From positions 3,658,001-3,722,000 of the forward strand of contig OZ257134.1 of the NCBI GenBank assembly GCA_965279065.1: 64,000 bases of DNA, given 5' to 3'. Shown here piece after piece: positions 52,016 to 59,854 of the stretch; positions within the stretch are counted from its first letter, which is position 1; each line of letters begins with the position of its first letter. A program made the translations under genes and the position numbers. The notes beneath the pieces are model-generated. The model saw nothing but the letters and a program-made list of their open reading frames with translations, was not told where the DNA came from and did no database searches. The DNA is from JAKAXS01 sp965279065 (GTDB lineage: Bacteria > Pseudomonadota > Alphaproteobacteria > Rhizobiales > Hyphomicrobiaceae).

Positions 52016-53080
52016 TCAAATGTCAGGCTCATACCGGTGCTGATTGCCGGTCCAGTCTCCGATCAGCGCCGAGCCATCCTCACCGTCGCTGAGGTAGCTC
52101 GGGCCAATCGGCGCCTTTCCATGCCCACCCGGGATGTCGAGCACATACGTCGGCTGCGCCAGCCCGGACAGGCGCCCACGCAGCGCCCGCATCAGCGCCT
52201 GGCCCTCGGCGATGGTGGTGCGCAGATGCGCCGTCCCCGGCGCCAGATCGGGATGGTGCAGGTAGTAGGGCTTGATCCCTGTCTCGACGAAACCGCGCAT
52301 CAGCGCAGCGAGCGTGTCGACATCGTCGTTGACGCCCCTTAGCAGCACGCTCTGGCTCACCATCGCAATCCCGCGATCGATGAGCGTCTTGCAGGCAGCC
52401 CGCGCCGCCGGCGTCAGTTCGCGCGGATGGTTGGCGTGCACCGCCACCCAGACGGTCGTTCCGGAGATCTGCGGCTGCAGGGCCGCCGCCAGGCTCTCGG
52501 TCACCCGCTCCGGCTGCACGACCGGAACGCGCGTGTGCCAGCGCAGGATCTTCACGTGATCGATAGCCGCCAGCTTCTCCGTTAATTCCGCGATGCGGCG
52601 ATCGGACAGCACGAAAGGATCACCGCCAGTAAGGATCACCTCCCAGATCTGCCCGTTGGCCCGAATGTAAGCTAGCGCGCCATCCAGCTCTTCAGCCGAT
52701 AGCGCATGACCCTGCGCCGGCCCGACCATCTCGCGACGAAAGCAGTAGCGGCAGTACACCGGGCACACGCTGGCGATCTTCAGCAGCACGCGATCCGGAT
52801 AGCGATGCACGATGCCTGGCACCGGGCTGTGGGCATCGTCGCCGATGGGGTCGTCTCGCTCGCCCGCCTTGCGGTCGAGTTCGCGCGCATCAGGAATGAA
52901 CTGTCGGGCGATGGGATCGTCGGGATCCTCGCGATCGATGAGGTCGGCGATCGCCGGGGAAATGGCCACTGCGTAACGCTGGGCGACGCGAGCCATGTCG
53001 CTGAGTTGCTCCTCTGGCGCAAGACGCGCCGCCACGATCTCGTCCGCCGTTCGCAACGTCTGCCGCAGAGGTTTCGTCAT
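52016..53080 (-). CDS. epmB: EF-P beta-lysylation radical SAM aminomutase EpmB
   Basis: A 354-residue radical SAM, PLP-dependent aminomutase of the lysine 2,3-aminomutase family. The cluster motif is CPVYCRYCFRRE, with GGDPFVLSD and HTRVPVVQPER following. EpmB converts lysine to beta-lysine, which EpmA attaches to EF-P. The ATG at 53078-53080 overlaps the epmA stop (ATGA). It lacks the C-terminal extension of catabolic lysine 2,3-aminomutases and sits beside epmA and efp, which settles its role. Confidence 0.94.
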   Translation of the reverse strand: MTKPLRQTLRTADEIVAARLAPEEQLSDMARVAQRYAVAISPAIADLIDREDPDDPIARQFIPDARELDRKAGERDDPIGDDAHSPVPGIVHRYPDRVLLKIASVCPVYCRYCFRREMVGPAQGHALSAEELDGALAYIRANGQIWEVILTGGDPFVLSDRRIAELTEKLAAIDHVKILRWHTRVPVVQPERVTESLAAALQPQISGTTVWVAVHANHPRELTPAARAACKTLIDRGIAMVSQSVLLRGVNDDVDTLAALMRGFVETGIKPYYLHHPDLAPGTAHLRTTIAEGQALMRALRGRLSGLAQPTYVLDIPGGHGKAPIGPSYLSDGEDGSALIGDWTGNQHRYEPDI

Positions 53081-54138
53081 TTGATCCCCCCTCCCGCGTC
53101 CTGCGGCAGCGGCGTCCATAGCACCTTGTCGATATGATCAGCGCCGGTGGCCAGCATGACCAGCCGGTCAAAGCCGAGCGCACAGCCGGACGCCGGCGGC
53201 ATCATCTCCAACGCCGTCAGGAAATCCTCGTCGATGGGATAGCGCTCGCCGTAAATGCGCTCCTTCTCTTCCATCTCGGCCTCGAGCCGCCAGCGCTGCA
53301 CGGTGGCGTCCGTCAACTCTCCGAAGCCGTTGGCCAACTCAACGCCGCACGCGTACAGCTCGAAGCGTTCGGCAACGCGAGGATCAGCCGGCTTGGGCCG
53401 CGCGAGTGCCGCCTGCGCGGTTGGGTACTCCGTCAGCAGCGTCGCCACGCCGTTACCGAGTTGCGGTTCGATGCGGTCCACCAGCACCTTGGAAAAGATA
53501 TCCGCCCAGTTGTCATCCGCGCGCAGCGAGATGCCCGCTGCCTCCGCCATCAACGAAAGAGCCTCGCGATTGACCCCCTTCGGCGTGATCGACGACATCA
53601 GATCGATGGCGGCGAAGCGGGTGAAGGCGTCAGCGACTGTCATAGTGGCGGCCCCTGCCGTCGGATCGCAGCTGCGTGCCCGATAGCGGAAAGCATCCGT
53701 GCCCGCGGCCGCCGCCGCAAGCCGCATGATCTCGCCGCAGTCATCCATCAGGGCCTCGTAGGGCTCGTCGCAGCGGTACCATTCGAGCATGGTAAACTCC
53801 GGCGCATGCAACGCGCCCCGCTCCCGATTGCGGAACGCCGGCGAGAACGTGAAAATCTTGGTCTCGCCCGCCGCCAGCAGCTTCTTGCAGGCGAATTCGG
53901 GCGAGGTATGCAGGTAAAGCCGCGCACTCGCCAGATCGCTGCGGATCTGTTCCGTTTGAAAGGCATGCAGATGCGTCTCGTTGCCGGGTGAGACCTGCAG
54001 GCAACCAGGGTCCACTTCTGTGAACCCCTGCCCGGTGAACCAGGCGCGCAGCGCGGTTTTGATCCGCCCGCGCGCCATCAGGAACGGCCGGCGGTCGGCA
54101 TGGACTTCAGGGGTCCACCACGGCGAAAAGTAAGGCAT
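53077..54138 (-). CDS. epmA: EF-P lysine lysyltransferase EpmA (GenX/PoxA)
   Basis: A 353-residue class II synthetase-like protein without the tRNA anticodon-binding domain. Motif 2 (SPAFRNRERGALHAPEFTMLEWYR) and motif 3 (MPPASGCALGFDRLVMLATG) are present, along with VSPGNETHLHAF. It ligates beta-lysine to a lysine of EF-P. The start is the ATG at 54136-54138. The gene is divergent from efp across a 133-base gap, so one control region serves the enzyme pair and its target. Confidence 0.95.
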   Translation of the reverse strand: MPYFSPWWTPEVHADRRPFLMARGRIKTALRAWFTGQGFTEVDPGCLQVSPGNETHLHAFQTEQIRSDLASARLYLHTSPEFACKKLLAAGETKIFTFSPAFRNRERGALHAPEFTMLEWYRCDEPYEALMDDCGEIMRLAAAAAGTDAFRYRARSCDPTAGAATMTVADAFTRFAAIDLMSSITPKGVNREALSLMAEAAGISLRADDNWADIFSKVLVDRIEPQLGNGVATLLTEYPTAQAALARPKPADPRVAERFELYACGVELANGFGELTDATVQRWRLEAEMEEKERIYGERYPIDEDFLTALEMMPPASGCALGFDRLVMLATGADHIDKVLWTPLPQDAGGGIK

Positions 54139-54271
54139 TTGCGCTTCATGCCGCGTCGCACTTGGCCTTCGCAAGCGGAAAGAGTATGAACCTCCCAGAT
54201 TCACCCCCAAATGGCTGCGCTGCCGCTGATCGAGCGGGCGTGCCTGCGGCCAATTAACGGAGACGACGACA

Positions 54272-54841
54272 GTGGTTAAAGTGATCGCAAGCACGGTGCG
54301 CAAGGGCAACGTATTGGATTTAGACGGTAAACTGGCCGTCGTAATCACGGCAGAGAACATTCACCCCGGCAAGGGTACGCCGGTCACGCACCTCGAGCTG
54401 CGCCGCATCGCCGACGGCGTGAAGGTAACCGAGCGCTACCGCACGACGGACCAAGTGGAACGCGCCTACCTCGACGAGAAGGACTACAATTATCTCTACG
54501 AGGACGACATGGGCTTCAACTTCATGCAGCCGGAGTCGTTTGATCAGATCGTCGTATCGAAGGACGTTCTCGGCGAGCAGGCGGTCTGGCTGCAGGACGG
54601 CATGACCTGCTCGGTGCAACTATTCGAAGGCACCGCCATCGCCATCGAGCTGCCCGCGCGCGTGACGCTCGAAATCGTCGAGGCCGACCCGGTCGTGAAA
54701 GGCCAGACCGCCTCTTCCTCTTACAAGCCGGCCAAGCTGTCGAACGGCGCCCGCGTGATGGTGCCGCCTCACATCGGTGCCGGCACACGCGTCGTTGTCA
54801 TGACCACCGACGGCTCCTACGTCGAACGCGCCAAGGACTGA
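54272..54841 (+). CDS. efp: Elongation factor P
   Basis: A 189-residue three-domain factor that relieves ribosome stalling at polyproline. The modified lysine is in the loop HPGKGTP near residue 34, as required for EpmA substrates. YNYLYEDDMGFNFMQPESFDQI and the C-terminal VMVPPHIGAGTRVVVMTTDGSYVERA are typical. The start is a GTG at 54272 with GGAGACG upstream. Confidence 0.97.
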   Translation: MVKVIASTVRKGNVLDLDGKLAVVITAENIHPGKGTPVTHLELRRIADGVKVTERYRTTDQVERAYLDEKDYNYLYEDDMGFNFMQPESFDQIVVSKDVLGEQAVWLQDGMTCSVQLFEGTAIAIELPARVTLEIVEADPVVKGQTASSSYKPAKLSNGARVMVPPHIGAGTRVVVMTTDGSYVERAKD

Positions 54842-55150
54842 GACAACCCCTTCGAGCCTTCAGCTTACCCATTTGAAACTTGGTCCGCCAAACTTTGCCG
54901 CCTCACAAGCGCGGAAGTCGAAGCGTCACGCCAACCAGTTGTCATCCTCGGGCTTGTCCCGAGGACCCATCGCGCAGCAAATGCGACGCCGCAGATTGAA
55001 GCGGTACCCTCCAACGACTTGGATTCGCCCCCGCGGATAGTTGGGTCCTCGGGACAAGCCCGAGGATGACAAGCGGAGAGGGTTAAGTCTTTGCGGACAG
55101 CCCTGCGTCCAAGCCGCGACAACGTCGCGTGCCAGCCACACTGGCCCTGC
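54842..55150. other. Intergenic region with paired palindromic repeats (family B)
   Basis: A 309-base gap between efp and the convergent FAH-family gene. It contains GTCATCCTCGGGCTTGTCCC (from 54941) and its inverted counterpart ending CCCGAGGATGAC (55043-55070), about 75 bases apart, which can fold into one long hairpin. Nothing else is seen. Confidence 0.7.
54941..55070. repeat. Inverted pair of family B repeats
   Basis: The two 28-base halves (54941-54968 and 55043-55070) are inverted copies of the element at 45637, each also containing its own hairpin. Together they form a MITE-like unit of 130 bases. Confidence 0.75.
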
Positions 55151-55996
55151 CTAGATCGACGGCACGACGCGCTGCCGCTGCGTACCGAGCTTCTCGATCG
55201 ACAGCTCCATGACGTCGCCGGCCTTCAGGTACTGTGGTGGCTTCATGCCGGAGCCGACGCCGGGAGGCGTCCCGGTCGTAATCACGTCGCCCGGCTCCAG
55301 CGTGCAGAACTGCGTGATGTAGGACAGCAGGAACGGGATCGAAAAGATCATCGTCGATGTCGAGCCGGTCTGCTTCACCTCGCCGTTGACCTTAAGTTCC
55401 ATCGCCAGTGCATGCGGATCCGGCAACTCGTCCGTCGTTACCAGCCACGGCCCCAGCGGCCCGAACGTCTCCGCGCACTTGCCCTTCATCCATTGGCCGT
55501 TGCGTTTCATCTGGAAGCGACGCTCGGAAACGTCGTTGCAAATCGCGTAACCGGCGATATGGCCCAGCGCGTCCTTCTCCGACACGTACTGCGCCCGCTT
55601 GCCGATGATGAAGGCGATCTCGATCTCCCAATCCATGCGATCGGAGTTACGCGGGTAGATCACATCGTCGTTGGGCCCGCAGATGGCATTGCCCAGCTTG
55701 TTGAATAGGATCGGTTCGGCGGGAATCTCCTGGCCGGTCTCCTTGGCGTGATCGGCGTAGTTGAGACCGACGGCGATGAAGTTCCACGACCGTGCAACCG
55801 GCGCACCAAGCCGGGCACCTGGCGGCGCCAGCGGCAGCGAGGCGGGATCGACGGCGGCGAGCTTCGCCAGGCTTTCCGGAGCCAGGGTTTCGGCGGTAAT
55901 GTCAGGCACATGCTGAGACAGGTCGCGGACATTGCCGTCACCATCGACGACGCCGGCCTTTTCAGATCCGCGCGGCCCAAAGCGCACGAGTTTCAT
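55151..55996 (-). CDS. Fumarylacetoacetate hydrolase family protein
   Basis: A 281-residue FAH-fold enzyme. Metal ligands are in DWEIEIAFIIGK and the family sequence CNDVSERRFQ; GDVITTGTPPGVGSG and VGLNYADHAKE are also diagnostic. Such enzymes hydrolyse or decarboxylate 2-oxo-acid products of aromatic or sugar catabolism; the exact substrate cannot be told. The ATG at 55994-55996 has GGAGAG upstream. Confidence 0.9.
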   Translation of the reverse strand: MKLVRFGPRGSEKAGVVDGDGNVRDLSQHVPDITAETLAPESLAKLAAVDPASLPLAPPGARLGAPVARSWNFIAVGLNYADHAKETGQEIPAEPILFNKLGNAICGPNDDVIYPRNSDRMDWEIEIAFIIGKRAQYVSEKDALGHIAGYAICNDVSERRFQMKRNGQWMKGKCAETFGPLGPWLVTTDELPDPHALAMELKVNGEVKQTGSTSTMIFSIPFLLSYITQFCTLEPGDVITTGTPPGVGSGMKPPQYLKAGDVMELSIEKLGTQRQRVVPSI

Positions 55997-56527
55997 GGAA
56001 GCTCTCCGGATGCTCAATTGAGCGGCATGACTAAGGTCGAACAGGTTGACCGTCAACCGGCCCGCCGCCGCCCACGCGGAGCCGGAGGTCGATGGCACTG
56101 TTAAACGTGAAACAGAGGACGATCAAAGTGACAACAGCCAAGAAGAAGGCGGCATCGTCGACAACATGGCCATCGCCAAAAAAGGCAAACAGCTCGCATC
56201 CGCGCAGCGCGGAGTGCACGTCAGAAACTGAGAACGCCCGGCGAGGGAGCACCGGGCGTCCAGACAGGAGAGAAGTCGGGGCTGGGGAGCCCCGGCAAAT
56301 GGATAAATGAAAAGACCCACTGCACCAGCAAGATTATTCCACTTCCTCCGCCTTGCAAGACCATCAATCGCGCCCGCTGCACCGAATTGCAGCATAGGCT
56401 GCCGAAGCCACGGAATTCCCTGACTGTTTTGTGAATTGATTTTTTGAAGGCAAGAAATTTCGCACCGGGGCGTAACCCTGTGCCGGTCCCGATCGTATCT
56501 AAGAGAACCACAAACGGGAGGTCGTCC
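55997..56527. other. Intergenic region with no firm gene
   Basis: About 530 bases between the leftward FAH-family gene and the rightward thioredoxin gene. It contains a hairpin around 56233-56260 (ACGCCCGG...CCGGGCGT) and short open frames in both directions; none has good support. The right end is AT-richer and probably holds the thioredoxin-ccdA promoter. Confidence 0.5.
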
Positions 56528-56926
56528 ATGCTCCGCGCATCAGTTTCCTACGTCGCTGCACTCGTTGCCGCTATTGGCTTGATGGCATCAGCTGCCAGCG
56601 CCTTCGAACGCACGGACTACACCGCCGAGGCCTTCAAGGCTGCTCAAAGTGCGGACAAGTCCATCGTTATCGACGTCTTCGCACCGTGGTGCCCGACGTG
56701 CAAAGCACAGCAGGAGGTGTTCGACTCACTGGAGAGCAAGCCCGAGTTCGCCAAAGTCATCATCATGAAGGTAGATTTCGACTCGCAGAAGGACGTCGTT
56801 CGCGCATTCAATGCGCCCGCGCAAAGCACGTTGATCGCGTTCAAAGGAACGCAAGAGACCGCCCGCTCCGCCGGCGAAACCGATCTCGGGAAATTGCAAA
56901 CCCTGATCTCGTCCACCCTCAAATAG
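56528..56926 (+). CDS. Periplasmic thioredoxin-like protein
   Basis: A 132-residue protein with a signal peptide (SYVAALVAAIGLMASAASAFE). The thioredoxin fold carries a redox site APWCPTCKAQQ and the cis-proline region PAQSTLIAFKG. It lies 11 bases upstream of a CcdA-type gene, so it probably receives electrons through that membrane protein (inference), as in DsbD-like or cytochrome c maturation systems. GGGAGG precedes the ATG. Confidence 0.88.
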   Translation: MLRASVSYVAALVAAIGLMASAASAFERTDYTAEAFKAAQSADKSIVIDVFAPWCPTCKAQQEVFDSLESKPEFAKVIIMKVDFDSQKDVVRAFNAPAQSTLIAFKGTQETARSAGETDLGKLQTLISSTLK

Positions 56927-56937
56927 GCGTCAGATCC

Positions 56938-57657
56938 ATGACGCTCTCATTTGTATTTGCCTTTGTCGCCGGTGTGCTGTCGACGCTATCGCCGTGCGTG
57001 CTGCCCCTCCTGCCGATCATTCTCGGCGCAGCGGTGAGCCAACATCGCTTTGGTCCGGCGGCGATGGCGGTTGGATTGGCGCTGTCATTCGTCGCCATCG
57101 GCCTGTTCGTTGCGACTATCGGCTTCAGCATCGGGCTCGATACTCAGATCTTCCGCACCGTCGCCGCGATCATGCTGATGGCGATCGGTGTCGTTCTTCT
57201 CGTGCAGCCGCTGCAAACTCAATTGGCCGGAGCCGGCGCACCGATCAGCAACTGGGCCCAATCGAGCTTCGGTGGTTTCGATACGTCAGGGCTGGGCGGT
57301 CAGTTCGCCCTCGGCCTCCTACTTGGCGCGGTCTGGAGTCCGTGCGTCGGGCCGACACTAGGTGCGGCCTCCGTTCTCGCCGCTCAAGGCGAGAACCTTG
57401 GACAGGTCGCCCTCGTGATGGCGATTTTTGGCATCGGCGCCGCCGTTCCATTGCTCGCTTTGGGCCTGCTGTCGCGCGAGACCATGATGAAGCTTCGCGG
57501 TCGTCTTGCCGCGGCCGGAACCGGCGGCAAGATCATCCTCGGCGTTCTGCTGCTGGCATCGGGCCTCTTTATTGCCACCGGCGTCGACAAGCACCTGGAG
57601 GCGCAGGTCGTCGCCTGGTCACCGGCGTGGCTCACGCAACTCACGACGCGCTTCTGA
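56938..57657 (+). CDS. ccdA: CcdA-family thiol:disulfide transmembrane protein
   Basis: A 240-residue six-helix membrane protein of the DsbD-beta/CcdA family. It has the two conserved cysteines in STLSPCVLPLLP (helix 1) and WSPCVGPTLG (helix 4). It moves reducing power from cytoplasmic thioredoxin to the periplasm. Together with the upstream thioredoxin it may serve heme-protein maturation, which fits the multiheme cytochromes at the left of the window. Confidence 0.92.
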   Translation: MTLSFVFAFVAGVLSTLSPCVLPLLPIILGAAVSQHRFGPAAMAVGLALSFVAIGLFVATIGFSIGLDTQIFRTVAAIMLMAIGVVLLVQPLQTQLAGAGAPISNWAQSSFGGFDTSGLGGQFALGLLLGAVWSPCVGPTLGAASVLAAQGENLGQVALVMAIFGIGAAVPLLALGLLSRETMMKLRGRLAAAGTGGKIILGVLLLASGLFIATGVDKHLEAQVVAWSPAWLTQLTTRF

Positions 57658-57701
57658 AGAGAGCGGAGGCCGTTCGCAGTCAAACGGATACTCGCGAACC
57701 G

Positions 57702-58145
57702 TCAGTGCTCACGTCCGGATTCGGGAAGCATGGCTTCCGTCTGCCGCACCAGCTGCCAGAACGTCGCCAGTTTTGCCGCGTCGTGAAACTCTTCGAGTTG
57801 AGAAATACGATCGTCGGCGAACTGAAAGACTTGCCGATACTGTCCGCTGAGAATGATGCCCGTGGCGAAATGCTTCATGTAGCATCCCACGGTCGCCCGC
57901 GCGTTGTTGCCGCTGAACTGAAAACCCTCGACCACCGACACGCTCTCGATCAAGTCGAGGAGCGGCGCCAGAAATCCACGGAGAGCATCCCGGCCGATAT
58001 AGCGAACAGGATGCGCGCCACTCGGCTCGCCATTGCAGGTATAGACGACATCCGGGCTGTAATATTGCAGCAAGCGATCGAGGTCGCGCCTGCTCCAGGC
58101 ATCGTGACACGCGTTGACGATTGCTTCTGCCCTATACCGGTCCAT
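57702..58145 (-). CDS. SnoaL/NTF2-like protein
   Basis: A 147-residue protein with the NTF2-like fold pattern: a helix with HDAWSRRDLDRLLQYYSPDVVYTC, a middle segment GRDALRGFLAPLLDLIESV and a C-terminal QVFQFADDRISQLEEFHDAA. Members are ketosteroid-isomerase-like enzymes or ligand-binding proteins of varied function. It is convergent with ccdA. Confidence 0.8.
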   Translation of the reverse strand: MDRYRAEAIVNACHDAWSRRDLDRLLQYYSPDVVYTCNGEPSGAHPVRYIGRDALRGFLAPLLDLIESVSVVEGFQFSGNNARATVGCYMKHFATGIILSGQYRQVFQFADDRISQLEEFHDAAKLATFWQLVRQTEAMLPESGREH

Positions 58146-58326
58146 GGGTTCTGCACCTGTTCCCGTTTGAACCAGATGTACTCAGAGGGTCATTTTATCG
58201 TCAATACCTCGAACAGATGATAAAGGCTATATTTGTGCTACGTGTATTCTTTATATCGACTGCCAAAAGCATACCACGATAGAGAAATTTCGTTTTTAGT
58301 ATGAATGGCCTATACGCGACGACGGT

Positions 58327-59685
58327 TCAATGCAGTTTGACCGTCGGCTCGGTTCTCCGTGTCAACGTTCGCGCCAGCGTGTCGAGCGCGACCTTGACCG
58401 GTCCATAAAGCGCCATCTGATGCATCTTGTACAGCGAGCGGTACATGATCTTGGCGAACAGTCCCTCGATCATCAGACTCCGGCCCGAGATGAATCCCAT
58501 CAAGTTACCCACGGTCGAATAGTGGCCGAGCGAGACCAGTGACCCGAAGTCCCGGTAGACGAAGGGCGTCAGTTCGCCGCCGCTCAGGCGCGCTTTGATC
58601 TGCTTGAAGACATGCGTGGCCTCCTGGTGGGCCGCTTGCGCCCGCGGCGGTATGGAGGCTGTTTCGCCGGCCGGCACGTAGTAGGCGCAGTCGCCCATGG
58701 CGAAGATGTTGTCGTCCTTCGTCGTCTGCAGCGTCGGCCGCACCACGAGCTGGTTGGACCGGCTGACCTCCAGGCCGTCGAGATGGGCCAGAACGTCAGG
58801 CCCTTTGACGCCCGCCGCCCATACCACCAGTTCGGACGGAATGAACTCGCCATTGGCCAGCTCCACGCCGTCGGCACGCACGCGCGTGACGCGTGAGCGC
58901 GCTTTGACGTCGACGTTGAGGTCGCGCAGCACTTTCTCCGTCGCCGTCGACAGCCGCTCCGGCAACGCGGGCAGAATGCGATCAGCGGCTTCGATCAAGG
59001 TGATCTTGATATCCTTGTTGGGATCGATGCGATCCATGCCGAACGCCACAACACCCCGTGCCGTGCGATGCAGCTCGGCCGACAGCTCCGTCCCCGTCGC
59101 TCCGGCGCCGATGATGGCCACGTGCAGCTGACCCGGCCGCACCGGCGTTTCCTGCGCGTTGGCACGGATACAGGCATTGACGAGGCGGCGATTGAATCGC
59201 TCCGCCTGCTCAGGCGTATCCAGCATGATCGCGTGCTCGGAAACACCGGGTGTCCCGAAGTCGTTGCCCACGCTACCGATGGCGATCACCAGCGTATCGT
59301 AGGTGAACGTGCGGCCCGGCGTGATCATCCGCTGCTCGTCGTCGTAGGTCGCCGCCGTCATAACCTGCTTCTTGTCGCGATCGATGCCGGTCATCTCGCC
59401 GTAGCGATACTGGAAACCCGTCCAGTAGCCCTGGGCCAGATAGTCCAGCTCGTGGCGGTCTGCATCCATGCTGCCTGCGGCGATCTCATGCAGCAGGGGC
59501 TTCCACAGATGCGTCCGGGCGCGCTCGATCAGCGTCACGTTGATCTTGCCGCGCTTCGCCAGCTTCTTGCCGAGCCGCGTCGCCAGTTCCAGCCCTCCGG
59601 CTCCACCACCCACCACGATGACGTGATGCAGCGGCCCCTTTGGCACGACGATGGATTCCTGTGGCATATCGTTCATTGGCAGCAT
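58327..59685 (-). CDS. Type II NADH dehydrogenase (NDH-2)-like flavoprotein
   Basis: A 452-residue two-dinucleotide-binding-domain oxidoreductase. The FAD site VIVVGGGAGGLELATRLG is at the N-terminus. The NAD(P) site VAIIGAGATGTELSAELH is in the middle, with FAMGDCAYYV near the C-terminal flavin contact. The C-terminal 70 residues contain amphipathic, mildly hydrophobic segments (RSLMIEGLFAKIMYRSLYKMHQMALYG) that anchor NDH-2 at the membrane, where it passes electrons from NADH to quinone without pumping. Length is typical. Confidence 0.92.
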   Translation of the reverse strand: MLPMNDMPQESIVVPKGPLHHVIVVGGGAGGLELATRLGKKLAKRGKINVTLIERARTHLWKPLLHEIAAGSMDADRHELDYLAQGYWTGFQYRYGEMTGIDRDKKQVMTAATYDDEQRMITPGRTFTYDTLVIAIGSVGNDFGTPGVSEHAIMLDTPEQAERFNRRLVNACIRANAQETPVRPGQLHVAIIGAGATGTELSAELHRTARGVVAFGMDRIDPNKDIKITLIEAADRILPALPERLSTATEKVLRDLNVDVKARSRVTRVRADGVELANGEFIPSELVVWAAGVKGPDVLAHLDGLEVSRSNQLVVRPTLQTTKDDNIFAMGDCAYYVPAGETASIPPRAQAAHQEATHVFKQIKARLSGGELTPFVYRDFGSLVSLGHYSTVGNLMGFISGRSLMIEGLFAKIMYRSLYKMHQMALYGPVKVALDTLARTLTRRTEPTVKLH

Positions 59686-59763
59686 GGCTCCCGAGCTGGC
59701 GCGGCTTGTCCCGTCGCGCTTGTCGCAATGAGGCAGAAGGGCAGCCCGCCGGCCGCCGCATTC

Positions 59764-59818
59764 GGCGGCAATTTATAGGCTACTCGTCGCGTCGGCGGCA
59801 CTCTTATAGGCTACTCAA
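59764..59818. repeat. Short direct repeat upstream of the NDH-2 gene
   Basis: GGCGGCA followed by TTATAGGCTACTC occurs twice about 31 bases apart, between the NDH-2 gene and the end of pheT. It might be a paired operator or a chance duplication. Confidence 0.4.
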
Positions 59819-59854
59819 GGCAATCAAGTCATGCGACCGATGTGGCGCTCAAGG

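Noticed and set aside
24707..55070. Recurring palindromes as a CRISPR array
   Set aside because: Copies are dispersed over 30 kb, are not regularly spaced, and no cas gene is present.
56046..56231. 61-codon plus-strand frame between the FAH gene and thioredoxin
   Set aside because: It starts with TTG, lacks a ribosome site, and overlaps another open frame; the peptide is not recognisable. It could be real but the sequence alone does not support it.
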